In this document: piece by piece, positions 1 to 8,624 of the stretch
Position numbering within the stretch: the first letter of the stretch is position 1
How the letters are laid out: the number at the start of each line of letters is the position of its first letter
Assembly: GCF_900103445.1 (NCBI RefSeq)
Contig: NZ_FNHS01000006.1
Location: forward strand, 1 to 64,000
DNA from: Methylobacterium phyllostachyos
GTDB taxonomy: Bacteria; Pseudomonadota; Alphaproteobacteria; Rhizobiales; Beijerinckiaceae
Direction: 5' to 3'
Length of the DNA stretch: 64,000 nucleotides
The notes under the pieces: generated by a model
The model's database searches: none
The model's input: only the letters and a program-made list of their open reading frames with translations
Told to the model about the DNA's origin: nothing
Program-made: the position numbers and the translations under genes

Positions 1-749
1 CAGTCTGTCGCGTCGCGTCCGCGGGCCATGACGATACGTCCGATGCGGGGTCGGTTGTGGCGGGCGTCGAACGTGTACCAGCGCGGTCCTTCGGGGCCTT
101 CGAGGAAGACCTCGAACCATGCGGAGAAGTCCATCGGCGCCGGGTCCTTGGGCACGCCGATGTCGCCGAGATAGCCGGTGGCGTAGCGGGCCGGGATGTT
201 CATGCACCGGCACAGGGTAATCGCCAAGTGTGCGAAGTCCCGGCAGACGCCCTCGCGCTGCATGAAGCCGTCATGGGCGGTGCGGGTGGCGTCGGCGCGC
301 TGGTAGTCGAAGCGCAGGCGCTCATGGGTATAGTCGACGATCGCCTGGACACGGGCCCAGCCCTCCGGGGTGGTGCCGAACAGCGACCAAGCGGTCTGCG
401 ACAGCTTGTCGGTGTCGCAGTAGCGCGAGCCGAGCAGGAACATCAGCACGTCGTCCGGCAGATCCTGCACCGGGATCTGACGCGCCTCCGGCACCACCGC
501 GTCCGGAACGCCAGTATCCTCCACCGTGATGTCGACTGCGATCGTCAACTGCCCCGGCGGCGCGACGATGCGGTGGCAGATATTGTCGTAGGTATCCCGA
601 TACTCGTGGGCCTGGAGCGGCGGATCGAAGGTGATCGTGTGGGGCGTCAGCACGTCCGGCATCCGCGATGGGTGGACGGTCAGCATCAGGATCATCGGGG
701 TTGGTTGGGCCATCGTGAAGGCGATCTCGAAACCCGTCTTGATCTTCAT
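1..749 (-). CDS. Transglutaminase-like protein (C-terminus cut by window edge)
   Basis: The reading frame opens at an ATG at 749 and runs off the left edge, giving 249 visible residues. The first about 80 residues form an N-terminal beta domain (start MKIKTGFEIAF), followed by a transglutaminase-like core: the nucleophile region reads REGVCRDFAHLA and the later part reads WYTFDARHNRPRIGRI, where the Asp normally sits. At the place where the family has a catalytic His (HAW) this protein reads MDFSAWFEVF, so a Ser replaces His. It lies 64 bp downstream of a second transglutaminase gene on the same strand and is probably co-transcribed with it. Such proteins are usually annotated as cysteine protease or transglutaminase; the substrate is unknown. 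Confidence 0.85.
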   Translation of the reverse strand, partial: MKIKTGFEIAFTMAQPTPMILMLTVHPSRMPDVLTPHTITFDPPLQAHEYRDTYDNICHRIVAPPGQLTIAVDITVEDTGVPDAVVPEARQIPVQDLPDDVLMFLLGSRYCDTDKLSQTAWSLFGTTPEGWARVQAIVDYTHERLRFDYQRADATRTAHDGFMQREGVCRDFAHLAITLCRCMNIPARYATGYLGDIGVPKDPAPMDFSAWFEVFLEGPEGPRWYTFDARHNRPRIGRIVMARGRDATD

Positions 750-813
750 CGCGGCCACCTCACTCTGTCGTCATCCGCGCGGGGTCGCCACGCACGCTCG
801 TTCCGGGTTCGAC

Positions 814-1812
814 TCAACGCGCCGGGACCGGGTCGGACCCATGGCCAGGACGCTCGGTCTGCCCGGTTGCGGGTGTCTCGGTAAGCTCGACCACATCGAC
901 CTCGACACGCATGCCGAGGTCGTCGCTGGCCAAGCCGTAGAAGGAGCCGTGCAGCGGCACGGCCTGGGCTGGGTCGCGAGCGACCGCCACGCGGATCAGA
1001 TCGCGGTTCCCCACGATGCCGTTGGTCGGGTCGAACTCGACCCAGCCGGCACCAGGTAGGTAGACCTGTAGCCACGCATGTGTGGATCCGCCGCCGACAT
1101 GGCGCGCCCGGTCGTTGCGAGGATTGTAGAGGTAGCCGGATACGAATCGCGCGGCCATGCCGAGGGCCCGTACCGCCTCCATCATCAGCACCGCGAAATC
1201 GCGGCACGAGCCGCGCCTGCCACGCAGGGTCGTGAGCGGATCCTGCACCCCCTTCTCGGAGCGTGCGAGATAAGTGAAGTTGGCCCGCACGCTGCGGGTC
1301 ATGGCGGCGAGCAACTCCTGCGTCGGGATTCGGCCCTGCTCCGGCAGGAAGCTCCGGGCCCAGGCGTCGACCTCGTGACGCGGATCCGGCCATTGCCGCT
1401 CGATGGAGCGCGCGAGATCGGGCATGTCCTCGGCGCCGTAGCCGAACGGGTAGTGAGTCGCGTGCGGGGCGAGCGGAAAGACCGGCGCGTGTTCGGGCGT
1501 ATGTTCGAGGGTGATGCCGCAGGCAAAAGTCAGCCTCTCCGCCCGGGTCGCGAACGTCGCCACAGCCACGCAATTGCCGAAGACGTCGAACATCCAGCGC
1601 AAGGCGGCTGGCTCCGGGGTGATGTCGAGGGTCGCCTCGATCAGCCTCTGGTCGTAACTGTCCCGCGGCCGGAACATGATCCGGTGCTCACCGAAAGAGA
1701 CGGGACGCCGATACTGGTAGACCGTGCGATGATGGACGGACAGGATCGGCAAATCGGCTCTCTCCCGGCGCGTGCCGACAGGGTCTCCAACGAAGCTCGA
1801 CACACGATGCAA
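814..1812 (-). CDS. Transglutaminase family protein
   Basis: The frame gives 332 residues. It has the N-terminal bacterial transglutaminase-like domain (about residues 22-100, beginning ILSVHHRTVYQY) and a transglutaminase core at about 165-265. The full triad is visible: Cys in RGSCRDFAVLM, His in THAWLQVYLPG and Asp in VEFDPTNG. The protein has no signal peptide. The ATG at 1812 adds about 22 residues before the conserved start; a TTG immediately before PILSVHH is an alternative start. It is followed by the His-less paralogue at 1-749, so the two may work as a pair. Likely a cysteine-dependent peptidase or cross-linking enzyme; substrate unknown. Confidence 0.85.
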   Translation of the reverse strand: MHRVSSFVGDPVGTRRERADLPILSVHHRTVYQYRRPVSFGEHRIMFRPRDSYDQRLIEATLDITPEPAALRWMFDVFGNCVAVATFATRAERLTFACGITLEHTPEHAPVFPLAPHATHYPFGYGAEDMPDLARSIERQWPDPRHEVDAWARSFLPEQGRIPTQELLAAMTRSVRANFTYLARSEKGVQDPLTTLRGRRGSCRDFAVLMMEAVRALGMAARFVSGYLYNPRNDRARHVGGGSTHAWLQVYLPGAGWVEFDPTNGIVGNRDLIRVAVARDPAQAVPLHGSFYGLASDDLGMRVEVDVVELTETPATGQTERPGHGSDPVPAR

Positions 1813-1955
1813 GGGCTGGGCCCGGAACCAGCCAATCCTTCACCCCAAGACCAAATCGTGGCCGGGAGGCCGGATTCCGACGTCGCTGAGCGGCCTCAAG
1901 CCGCGCGCTACGTCCCGTAGAGGGTCGCGGCGGGAATCCGGCATTCAGGGGGCTA

Positions 1956-2618
1956 TCAGAGCACCGGCGGTGCCGGCTCCGCCGCGGCGCGCTCGGCTTC
2001 GACCAGAACGTCGAGGGGCCGCCATGGCTTGGCGATGAAGACCGCCTCGCGCGGTAGCTCAGGGCGGGGCAGATCGTGGCCCGACGTGACCACCAGCCGG
2101 GCCCGAGGCCAGAGCGTTGCGACCGCTCGGGCGAGTTGCAGGCCATCCATCTGGCCAGCCAGCCGGATATCGGCGAAGACCAAAGCGACATCGCCACCGC
2201 GAGCCTGCAACACCGCGAGGGCCGCCTCCGCGCTATCGCAACCGACGACGTCGAGTTCGGTCTCTTCGAGCAGCGTCTCCGCCAGCGCGCGGATCTCCCG
2301 GTCGTCCTCGACCACAAGGGCGACCCGCGGATGCGTCTCCGCCGCGGGGGCGACGGTGGAGTTTTCCTGCGCGGCCTCGTCGGCCTCCGTCTGCCGGACG
2401 CGGCGCACGAGGGCCGCAAGATGCTCCGGCATGCCCTCGGAAACCAAATTGTCGTAGAATGACGCGAGTGTCCGACCGATCTGATCGAGCGGAATACTCG
2501 GTGACAGCGTATCGGTAAGCGGCAGGGGTGCGCTCGTCTGGTGCTTCCTCAAGGACTCCCCCCGAAGTCTGCCGATGCGCCCGACGAAAACGCGGCGCAC
2601 AGGGAGGAAAGTCGGCAA
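1956..2618 (-). CDS. Response regulator with NepR-like N-terminal segment
   Basis: The frame gives 220 residues. Residues about 97-210 form a receiver domain: acidic pair in LVVEDDREIR, phospho-acceptor Asp150 in LVFADIRLAG, Thr/Ser in VVTSGHD and Lys in FIAKPW. Residues about 44-78 read DQIGRTLASFYDNLV followed by a helix PEHLAALVRRV, which resembles NepR, the anti-sigma factor of the alphaproteobacterial general stress response (pattern IGRxLRxxYDxxV...P..). A TTG at 2552, preceded by a purine-rich GGGGGGAG, may be the true start and would remove 22 unconserved residues. No output domain follows the receiver. Function is inferred: a phosphorylation-controlled NepR-like regulator; it could instead be an ordinary single-domain regulator with a chance helix. 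Confidence 0.75.
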   Translation of the reverse strand: MPTFLPVRRVFVGRIGRLRGESLRKHQTSAPLPLTDTLSPSIPLDQIGRTLASFYDNLVSEGMPEHLAALVRRVRQTEADEAAQENSTVAPAAETHPRVALVVEDDREIRALAETLLEETELDVVGCDSAEAALAVLQARGGDVALVFADIRLAGQMDGLQLARAVATLWPRARLVVTSGHDLPRPELPREAVFIAKPWRPLDVLVEAERAAAEPAPPVL

Positions 2619-2671
2619 TCCGCCGGTGGTTGCGCGCGGCTGATCGAATCGCGCCGACGCTCCCCGAGCCG

Positions 2672-3844
2672 TTACTGCGTGGCGGTCTCCGCGTCGGCAT
2701 ACGCCATGATGCCCGACACGGCCCGCACGTTCTGGTAACGCGAGCCGCGGCTGCTCATCATCGCCTCGAACTTCTCGTGAACCTGCGCCACCGACAGGCT
2801 CAGGGGCTTGCGGTGCCGGCCCCGGCCGACGAACCGGCCCGCGGCGAAGAAGATCGAGCGGTTTGCCCGGGCCGGGCCGGGGAGCAGCGCGGCGGCGGCG
2901 GCGGCCGGCTTGTTCACGACATTGGCGAGGAATTCCTCGGCGTCGTCCGGTCCGAGGAAGTGGGCGAGGTAGACCTCGCCCAGGGTGAGGTCGCGCCCGA
3001 TGCGCAGGGCGATGCGGGCCGCGTCGCGCTTGAGCATCTCACCGGCCATCAGCGCCGAGAGATAAGGGTCGCGGCGGAGTTCGAGCACCCGGGCACGCTC
3101 GGCCGGATCGAGAATGACGGGCCGGTCGTTCGAATCGGCCGTGATCAGCGCGGCCTCCTTCTCCAGCCCGTACTTGGCGCCGAAGTCGCGGACGACGCCG
3201 AGCCACGTGCGCTCGATGAATTGGTAGAGGCCGGTCGCCGAGGAGGTCTTGGCCTGGACCGCGGTGACGAAGCTCGACTCCTTGTCGGCCACAGCCATGA
3301 GAAGGACCGGATCCGTCTGGACCGCCTGGGCGGCGCGCACGATCGTCTGGACGAGGTGGCGCCGGATCTTCATCGGGCCGAATTCGAGGATGTCGTTCGG
3401 ATCGCCCGCCGCGCTTTCGGAGAGCAGGAAGTCGTAGGAGACGCGATCGACCGTGTTGGAACCGATCTCGGTGTCGAGGTCGTGCACGGCAGCGAAGCTC
3501 GATGAGGCGCGCAGGGGCGTGCGCTCCAGCTCGTCCTCGAGCGCGACGGTGTGGATGCGCGGACGCGGCATCGGAATCTCGGTGGCGGCTTCAGCGACCG
3601 ACACGGCCGGCGACAGGCCGACTTTGCCGAGATCGACCCCCGACCCGATCAGGGCCGCGCTGAGGCCGCCGGCGATGAGCGCCACGGTCATTACGGACCG
3701 CAGAAGGGCCGGACGGCTGCCATGGGCGCGACCGAGCATCGGCTGCGCGGCGATCACGTCGGCGCGGCCGGCGCCGAAATGCCCGGGCGCGGAAACCGGC
3801 TTGCCTGTAGTGGTCTTCGACGTTCCCACCGAGCGGCCCTGCAT
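2672..3844 (-). CDS. Transglycosylase SLT domain protein
   Basis: From the ATG at 3844 the protein has 390 residues; this start is chosen because GAGGA lies about 12 bp upstream. An ATG at 3892 would add 16 residues. A membrane segment (VMTVALIAGGLSAALIG) near residue 50 anchors it or acts as a signal. The soluble transglycosylase fold follows, with the catalytic Glu in VADKESSF and the downstream ATGLYQFIERTWL motif. The C-terminal tail (RGRHRKPLSLS) is basic. Lytic transglycosylases cleave the MurNAc-GlcNAc bond of peptidoglycan in the periplasm. It is divergent to alaS. Confidence 0.85.
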   Translation of the reverse strand: MQGRSVGTSKTTTGKPVSAPGHFGAGRADVIAAQPMLGRAHGSRPALLRSVMTVALIAGGLSAALIGSGVDLGKVGLSPAVSVAEAATEIPMPRPRIHTVALEDELERTPLRASSSFAAVHDLDTEIGSNTVDRVSYDFLLSESAAGDPNDILEFGPMKIRRHLVQTIVRAAQAVQTDPVLLMAVADKESSFVTAVQAKTSSATGLYQFIERTWLGVVRDFGAKYGLEKEAALITADSNDRPVILDPAERARVLELRRDPYLSALMAGEMLKRDAARIALRIGRDLTLGEVYLAHFLGPDDAEEFLANVVNKPAAAAAALLPGPARANRSIFFAAGRFVGRGRHRKPLSLSVAQVHEKFEAMMSSRGSRYQNVRAVSGIMAYADAETATQ

Positions 3845-4219
3845 CGTTGATCCGAATCCTCGCGCGCCGGTGATGGCGCCTGGATTGAACATCGCTTGAC
3901 AGATGTGGCGAGAACACGGCCGCCCATATGGCGGCTGTGGGGCGGATCGCGGTGAATTTGCGACCGCCCCCTGGAAACCACAGGGTGCGCACATCGAGGG
4001 GCACGCATCCAGCATCCCCTGACCCCGGAGCCCGGCCCCACGCGCGAATCGTAACGGTCTTCGGCGATCACCGGCCCGCTAGGGAGCCGCGGGACGGCAA
4101 GGACTTAGGTCCCCGCGCCGATTGCAACGCGATCGGGAACGGCTCTAAGAGGGCGCCATGCGGGTTCCGCTCGAAGGTGAGCGCTGCCCGGTCCCGTGTT
4201 CCTGCCAGAGTCAGCCCCG
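3845..4219. other. Divergent intergenic region between transglycosylase gene and alaS
   Basis: 375 bp. It must carry the promoters for the divergent genes on each side. I see no convincing coding frame, tRNA-type promoter, terminator hairpin or repeat in it. Confidence 0.5.
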
Positions 4220-6901
4220 ATGAGCGGCGTCAACGAGATCCGGTCGACCTTCCTCGACTACTTCGCCAAGGCGGGACACGAGGTCGTGCCCTCTTCGAGC
4301 CTCGTGCCGAAGAACGATCCGACGCTGATGTTCACCAACGCCGGCATGGTGCAGTTCAAGAACCTGTTCACGGGCGTCGAGAAACGCGCCTACAGCCGGG
4401 CGACGACGGCGCAGAAGGTCGTGCGAGCCGGCGGCAAACACAACGACCTCGACAATGTCGGCTACACCGCGCGCCACCACACGTTCTTCGAGATGCTCGG
4501 CAACTTCTCGTTCGGCGACTATTTCAAGGACCGCGCGATCGAGCTGGCCTGGACGCTGATCACCAAGGAATTCGGCCTGAAACCCGACAAGCTACTCGTC
4601 ACCGTCTACGCCGACGACGATGAGGCGGCCGGACTGTGGAAGAAGATCGCTGGCCTGTCCGACGAGAAGATCATCCGCATCGGGACATCCGACAATTTTT
4701 GGCAAATGGGCGATACCGGTCCCTGCGGCCCGTGCTCGGAGATCTTCATCGACCAGGGACCGGCGCTTCGGGGTGGACCGCCCGGCTCCCCGGACGAGGA
4801 TGGCGACCGGTTCCTGGAATTCTGGAACCTCGTGTTCATGCAGTACGAGCAGCTGGAGCCGGGCTCGCGCAACCCGCTGCCGCGGCCCTCGATCGATACC
4901 GGCATGGGCCTGGAGCGCATGGCGGCGATCCTTCAAGGCGTTCACTCGAACTACGACACGGACCTGTTCCGGGCGCTCATCGATGCGGTAGCGCACGCGG
5001 TCTCGCGGGCCCCCGAGCCCGCGACAATGGCCTCCTACCGGGTGATCGCCGATCACCTGCGGGCCTCATCCTTCCTGGTGGCCGACGGCGTGCTGCCGGG
5101 CAACGAGGGCCGCGGTTACGTGCTGCGCCGGATCATGCGCCGGGCCATGCGTCATGCCGAGATCCTGGGCGCGCGCGAGCCCACCATGTTCCGCCTCGTG
5201 CCGACCCTGGTGCGCGAGATGGGCCAAGCCTATCCCGAGCTGATGCGGGCCGAGAGCCTGATCGCCGAGACCCTGAAGCTGGAGGAGACCCGGTTCCGCC
5301 GCACCTTAGAGCGGGGCCTGTCGATCCTGGATGCCGAGAGTCGCGATCTCAGGGAGGGCGACAAGCTCTCCGGCGAGACCGCCTTCACGCTCTACGACAC
5401 CTACGGCTTTCCCCTCGACCTGACTCAGGATGCCCTCAAGGCGCGCGGGATCGGCGTCGATACCGACGCTTTCGCGGCGGCGATGCAGCGCCAGAAGCAG
5501 GCGGCCCGCGAGGCCTGGAAGGGCTCGGGCGAGGCGGCCACCGAGACCGTGTGGTTCGGTCTTCGCGAGCGCGTCGGCGCCACCGAATTCCTGGGTTACG
5601 AGACCGAAAGCGCCGAGGGCATCGTCACTGCGCTGCTGCGTGATGGCGCCGAGGTGAAGAGTCTGGAGGCCGGCCAGACCGGCCTCGTCCTCGTCAACCA
5701 GACGCCGTTCTACGGGGAATCGGGCGGTCAGGTCGGCGATACCGGCCTGATCCTGGCGCCAGGGGTGCGGGCGCAGGTCACCGACACGCAGAAGAAGCTC
5801 GGCGATGTGTTCGTCCACCACGTCACCGTGAGGGAGGGCACCCTGAGTCTCGATCAGGCGGTGGAGCTGAAGGTCGATCACGCCCGCCGGAAGGCGATCC
5901 GTGCCAACCACTCGGCGACCCACCTGCTGCACGAGGCTTTGAGGCAGGTGCTGGGCGACCATGTCGCCCAGAAGGGATCGCTGGTGAGCCCCGAGCGGCT
6001 GCGTTTCGACATCAGCCATCCGAAGCCGATTGAGGCGGACGAACTCGCCCGGGTGGAGGATATCGCCAACGCGGTGCTGCTCCAGAACGCACCCGTCGTG
6101 ACCAAGCTCATGGCCGTGGACGACGCCATCGCGTCGGGGGCCCGGGCGCTGTTCGGCGAGAAATATGGCGATGAGGTGCGAGTGGTCTCGATGGGACTGC
6201 CGGTCGACGCGCAGGCCGAGGCGGTGAAGTCCAAAAACTTCTCCGTGGAGCTTTGCGGCGGCACCCATGCGGCCCGCACCGGCGATATCGGCGCGATCAC
6301 CATCGTGGGCGAGAGCGCGGTGGGTGCGGGCGTGCGCCGGATCGAGGCGCTGACGGCCGACGCGGCGCGCCATCACCGGGCTACGGAGGCCCGGACGCTG
6401 GCGGCTCTCGCGGGAATCCTCAAGGCCCCGGTCTCTGAGGCACCGGACCGGCTTTCGGCGCTGGTGGAGGACCGGCGGCGTCTGGAGCGTGAGTTGGCCG
6501 AGACCCGGCGCAAGCTGGCCATGGGCGCTTCCGAGCCCGGGTCCGGGCGGTCCTCCAGCCAGAGCGAGGTCGGCGGCGTGGCCTTCCGGCGCTCGGTGAT
6601 CGAGGGCCTCGACATGCGCGACCTCAAACCGATCGTCGATGAGGAGAAGAAGCGACTAGGCTCCGGGATCGTCGCAATTGTCGGCGTGGGGCCCGACGGC
6701 AAGGCCGGTCTGGTGGTCGGCGTCACCGACGACCTGACCGCGCGCTACGACGCGGTCGGGCTGGTGCGGGCCGGTGCCGGCGCCCTCGGCGGAAAGGGCG
6801 GCGGCGGCCGCCGTGATATGGCCCAGGCCGGTGGGCCCAATGGCGCCGGGGCCGAGGCCGCCCTCAATGCCGTCGCGCAGGCTCTCGTCGAGGCTGCCTG
6901 A
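4220..6901 (+). CDS. alaS: Alanine--tRNA ligase
   Basis: From the ATG at 4220 ([15 protein letters not shown]) the protein has 893 residues, close to the usual 870-890. It charges tRNA-Ala with alanine in the cytoplasm. The class II catalytic core opens with [15 protein letters not shown], and the [13 protein letters not shown] motif follows. The editing domain has the zinc-binding pair HSATHLLH and the later [15 protein letters not shown]-terminal C-Ala region ends in the Gly-rich [16 protein letters not shown] motif. An in-frame ATG 24 bp upstream is not conserved. The gene stands alone and ends at a strong hairpin (6915-6944). Its substrate tRNA-Ala is encoded twice at about 15.2 kb. Confidence 0.98.
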   Translation: MSGVNEIRSTFLDYFAKAGHEVVPSSSLVPKNDPTLMFTNAGMVQFKNLFTGVEKRAYSRATTAQKVVRAGGKHNDLDNVGYTARHHTFFEMLGNFSFGDYFKDRAIELAWTLITKEFGLKPDKLLVTVYADDDEAAGLWKKIAGLSDEKIIRIGTSDNFWQMGDTGPCGPCSEIFIDQGPALRGGPPGSPDEDGDRFLEFWNLVFMQYEQLEPGSRNPLPRPSIDTGMGLERMAAILQGVHSNYDTDLFRALIDAVAHAVSRAPEPATMASYRVIADHLRASSFLVADGVLPGNEGRGYVLRRIMRRAMRHAEILGAREPTMFRLVPTLVREMGQAYPELMRAESLIAETLKLEETRFRRTLERGLSILDAESRDLREGDKLSGETAFTLYDTYGFPLDLTQDALKARGIGVDTDAFAAAMQRQKQAAREAWKGSGEAATETVWFGLRERVGATEFLGYETESAEGIVTALLRDGAEVKSLEAGQTGLVLVNQTPFYGESGGQVGDTGLILAPGVRAQVTDTQKKLGDVFVHHVTVREGTLSLDQAVELKVDHARRKAIRANHSATHLLHEALRQVLGDHVAQKGSLVSPERLRFDISHPKPIEADELARVEDIANAVLLQNAPVVTKLMAVDDAIASGARALFGEKYGDEVRVVSMGLPVDAQAEAVKSKNFSVELCGGTHAARTGDIGAITIVGESAVGAGVRRIEALTADAARHHRATEARTLAALAGILKAPVSEAPDRLSALVEDRRRLERELAETRRKLAMGASEPGSGRSSSQSEVGGVAFRRSVIEGLDMRDLKPIVDEEKKRLGSGIVAIVGVGPDGKAGLVVGVTDDLTARYDAVGLVRAGAGALGGKGGGGRRDMAQAGGPNGAGAEAALNAVAQALVEAA

Positions 6902-6914
6902 GACTGGTTTCGGG

Positions 6915-6944
6915 CGGGGCCGCACGTGTTTCGGCGCGGCCCCG
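6915..6944. terminator. Terminator hairpin after alaS
   Basis: A perfect 9-bp inverted repeat, CGGGGCCGC at 6915-6923 and GCGGCCCCG at 6936-6944, with a 12-nt loop starts 13 bp after the alaS stop. It lies between convergent genes, so it may act in both directions. There is no long T tract. Confidence 0.65.
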
Positions 6945-6970
6945 TATCACGGTCGATATCGCGGTGCGGA

Positions 6971-7252
6971 TTACTTGCCGCCGCCGCCCGCGCCGCCCTG
7001 AGGTGCGACCCGCGACGGCTGGTTGGCGTTGCCGGCTGCGGCCGAGTCGGCGGAGATCGTGTCGGCCGGCTGGCCGGTCGGCGAGTACGTGACCGCCGGG
7101 TCGCTGCCCGTGGTGTCGGACTGCGTGCTGACGACACCCCGCGAGCCGGGCGGTCCGACCAGGGTCGTGCCGGTCGGCGTCTCGATGACTTGAGCGGTCG
7201 CGGGCGCGATGACGCCGATAGCAAGAACGGTGGCGAGTAGTGTCCGGGTCAT
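6971..7252 (-). CDS. Small exported protein of unknown function
   Basis: 93 residues. It starts with a classical signal peptide (MTRTLLATVLAIGVIAPATAQ, cleavage after the AxA) and continues as a low-complexity Thr/Ser/Gly/Pro-rich chain ending in GGAGGGGK. There is no recognisable enzymatic motif. It is probably periplasmic. Similar short proteins are common next to DUF2147 genes in methylobacteria as far as I recall. Function unknown. Confidence 0.6.
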   Translation of the reverse strand: MTRTLLATVLAIGVIAPATAQVIETPTGTTLVGPPGSRGVVSTQSDTTGSDPAVTYSPTGQPADTISADSAAAGNANQPSRVAPQGGAGGGGK

Positions 7253-7367
7253 GACAAATTCCTAAGGCTGTCCGACCCAGGCAACTTTGATCGCGCGCTA
7301 TCGATCCTGCGATGTTGCGACGCGGGATGGATTCGCCGCGGCCTTCGCCGGGCGATGACTCCGTGGC

Positions 7368-7778
7368 CTAGTTGACCCGCGTCCACATCTGCCGCTTGCA
7401 GAAAACGCTCATGACGCAACCTGAGACCTCCAAGCTGTTGGGGCCGGTCAGGCGCAGCGATCCGGAATAGGTCTTGCCGTCGTTCGGGTTGTAGAGCGAG
7501 CCTGAATAGCCCGAACCGTCCGGCTGGCGCGCGTCGAGGATCTGCACGCCGACGACGCTGCGGCCGCGCAGGGCGGGATCGGGATTCTTGGCGTCCAGAC
7601 CTTTGCCGGGGGCGCTGACGATCGTCCCGCAGAAGCCGCCGCCGCAGGGAGCGATGCGAATGCGCGAACTGCCGGTCTCCGTGAGCCACAGCCCGGCCGG
7701 ATCGGCCGCCCGCGCCGGGCTGCTCACCGCGCCAGCCGCAAGCATCGCGAACCCGAAACGACCAAGCCACGAACGCAT
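7368..7778 (-). CDS. DUF2147 domain protein, exported
   Basis: 136 residues from the ATG at 7778. That start is picked because AGGAGG (7787-7792) is 8 bp upstream; the ATG at 7784 would be too close to it. A signal peptide (GFAMLAAGAVSSPARA) is followed by the DUF2147 pattern: DPAGLWLTE, then RIAPCGGGFCGTIV, LRGRSVVGVQIL, YNPNDGKTYSGSL and a C-terminal CKRQMWTRV. DUF2147 proteins are small periplasmic beta-barrels of unknown role. It reads toward the small exported protein at 6971. Confidence 0.85.
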   Translation of the reverse strand: MRSWLGRFGFAMLAAGAVSSPARAADPAGLWLTETGSSRIRIAPCGGGFCGTIVSAPGKGLDAKNPDPALRGRSVVGVQILDARQPDGSGYSGSLYNPNDGKTYSGSLRLTGPNSLEVSGCVMSVFCKRQMWTRVN

Positions 7779-7838
7779 CGTCATTCCTCCTGATGAATTA
7801 TCGTACGAAAGCGTGACGCTCGCCACCGAAGCGCTTCG

Positions 7839-8522
7839 TCAACGTGGCGTTGGCGGCAGCGCAGTGCCGAGATAGGTTTCTACGACTTCGCAGAAGGGTT
7901 GGCCCGCGCCCGTTGTGAGCACGGCATCGACCTCGAACAGCGGATCACCCGGTCCCGGGCCGATATTCGGGGCGGGGGCCCGAACCTCGACGGTCCGGCG
8001 CACCGGGGCGAGCGCACGGACGACCCGGCCGAACGGCGTGCGGGTCTGGTCCAGCGCGGCGTTCATCTCGGGCGTCAGCCGGGCCGGGACGTACCAGTTG
8101 TCCGCCTCGGACATCACGTGATCGCCGCAGACGAGGCGCACCCGGCGGTAGCGTACCGGTTCGTCCGGCCCGATATCCAGTCGGGCGCGCTGCACGACGC
8201 TGAGCGGTTTGTCGGGACCTGGAAGCCGCTGGGCCACGAGATGCGGATCGGCTGCCAGCCTGTGCTCGGCGCACCAGCTTTCGAGGGCGAGTGTCGCGCT
8301 GTGCGAAGCGAGAATGCGGCTGCGCAGATCCGCGACGAGGGCCTCGGTACGCGTGCCCCGCTCGATGGCCGCCGGAGCCTCGGCCCGGGCGTTGCCCGAG
8401 CCACTCATCAACAGCGCGGCCAGCCCTGCCAGCAGGATGATGGCCTGGGCGCCACGAGCGAGGGGATGCGCGATGCAGTTCGTCGGCCCGACATCGGGTT
8501 GGCCCGGTAACGGCATCTCCAC
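7839..8522 (-). CDS. Exported protein with chorismate-lyase-like fold (putative)
   Basis: 227 residues from a GTG at 8522 with GAGGAG 7 bp upstream. A hydrophobic stretch (IILLAGLAALLMSGSGNARA) near residues 28-47 indicates a signal sequence. The mature part has YRRVRLVCG, NWYVPARLTPEMNAALD, TPFGRVV and a C-terminal PLFEVDAVLTTGAGQPFCEV, which resemble the UbiC/UTRA-type chorismate lyase fold. UbiC itself is cytoplasmic and makes 4-hydroxybenzoate, so export would be unexpected for a true ubiquinone enzyme. I regard it as a fold assignment only. No neighbouring ubiquinone gene is visible. Confidence 0.6.
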   Translation of the reverse strand: MEMPLPGQPDVGPTNCIAHPLARGAQAIILLAGLAALLMSGSGNARAEAPAAIERGTRTEALVADLRSRILASHSATLALESWCAEHRLAADPHLVAQRLPGPDKPLSVVQRARLDIGPDEPVRYRRVRLVCGDHVMSEADNWYVPARLTPEMNAALDQTRTPFGRVVRALAPVRRTVEVRAPAPNIGPGPGDPLFEVDAVLTTGAGQPFCEVVETYLGTALPPTPR

Positions 8523-8624
8523 ACGTCAACTCCTCGGGGACGGACCAGATTGCGTCGGCGGTTAAACGCCGGCTCCCTTCCGGAGTCCATCCCGGTTGCG
8601 CGCATCGCCGAAAGGAGGCGTCTT

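Noticed and set aside
5306..6376. A 356-codon minus-strand frame inside alaS
   Set aside because: Antisense shadow of a well-supported gene; no start signal or recognisable domain.
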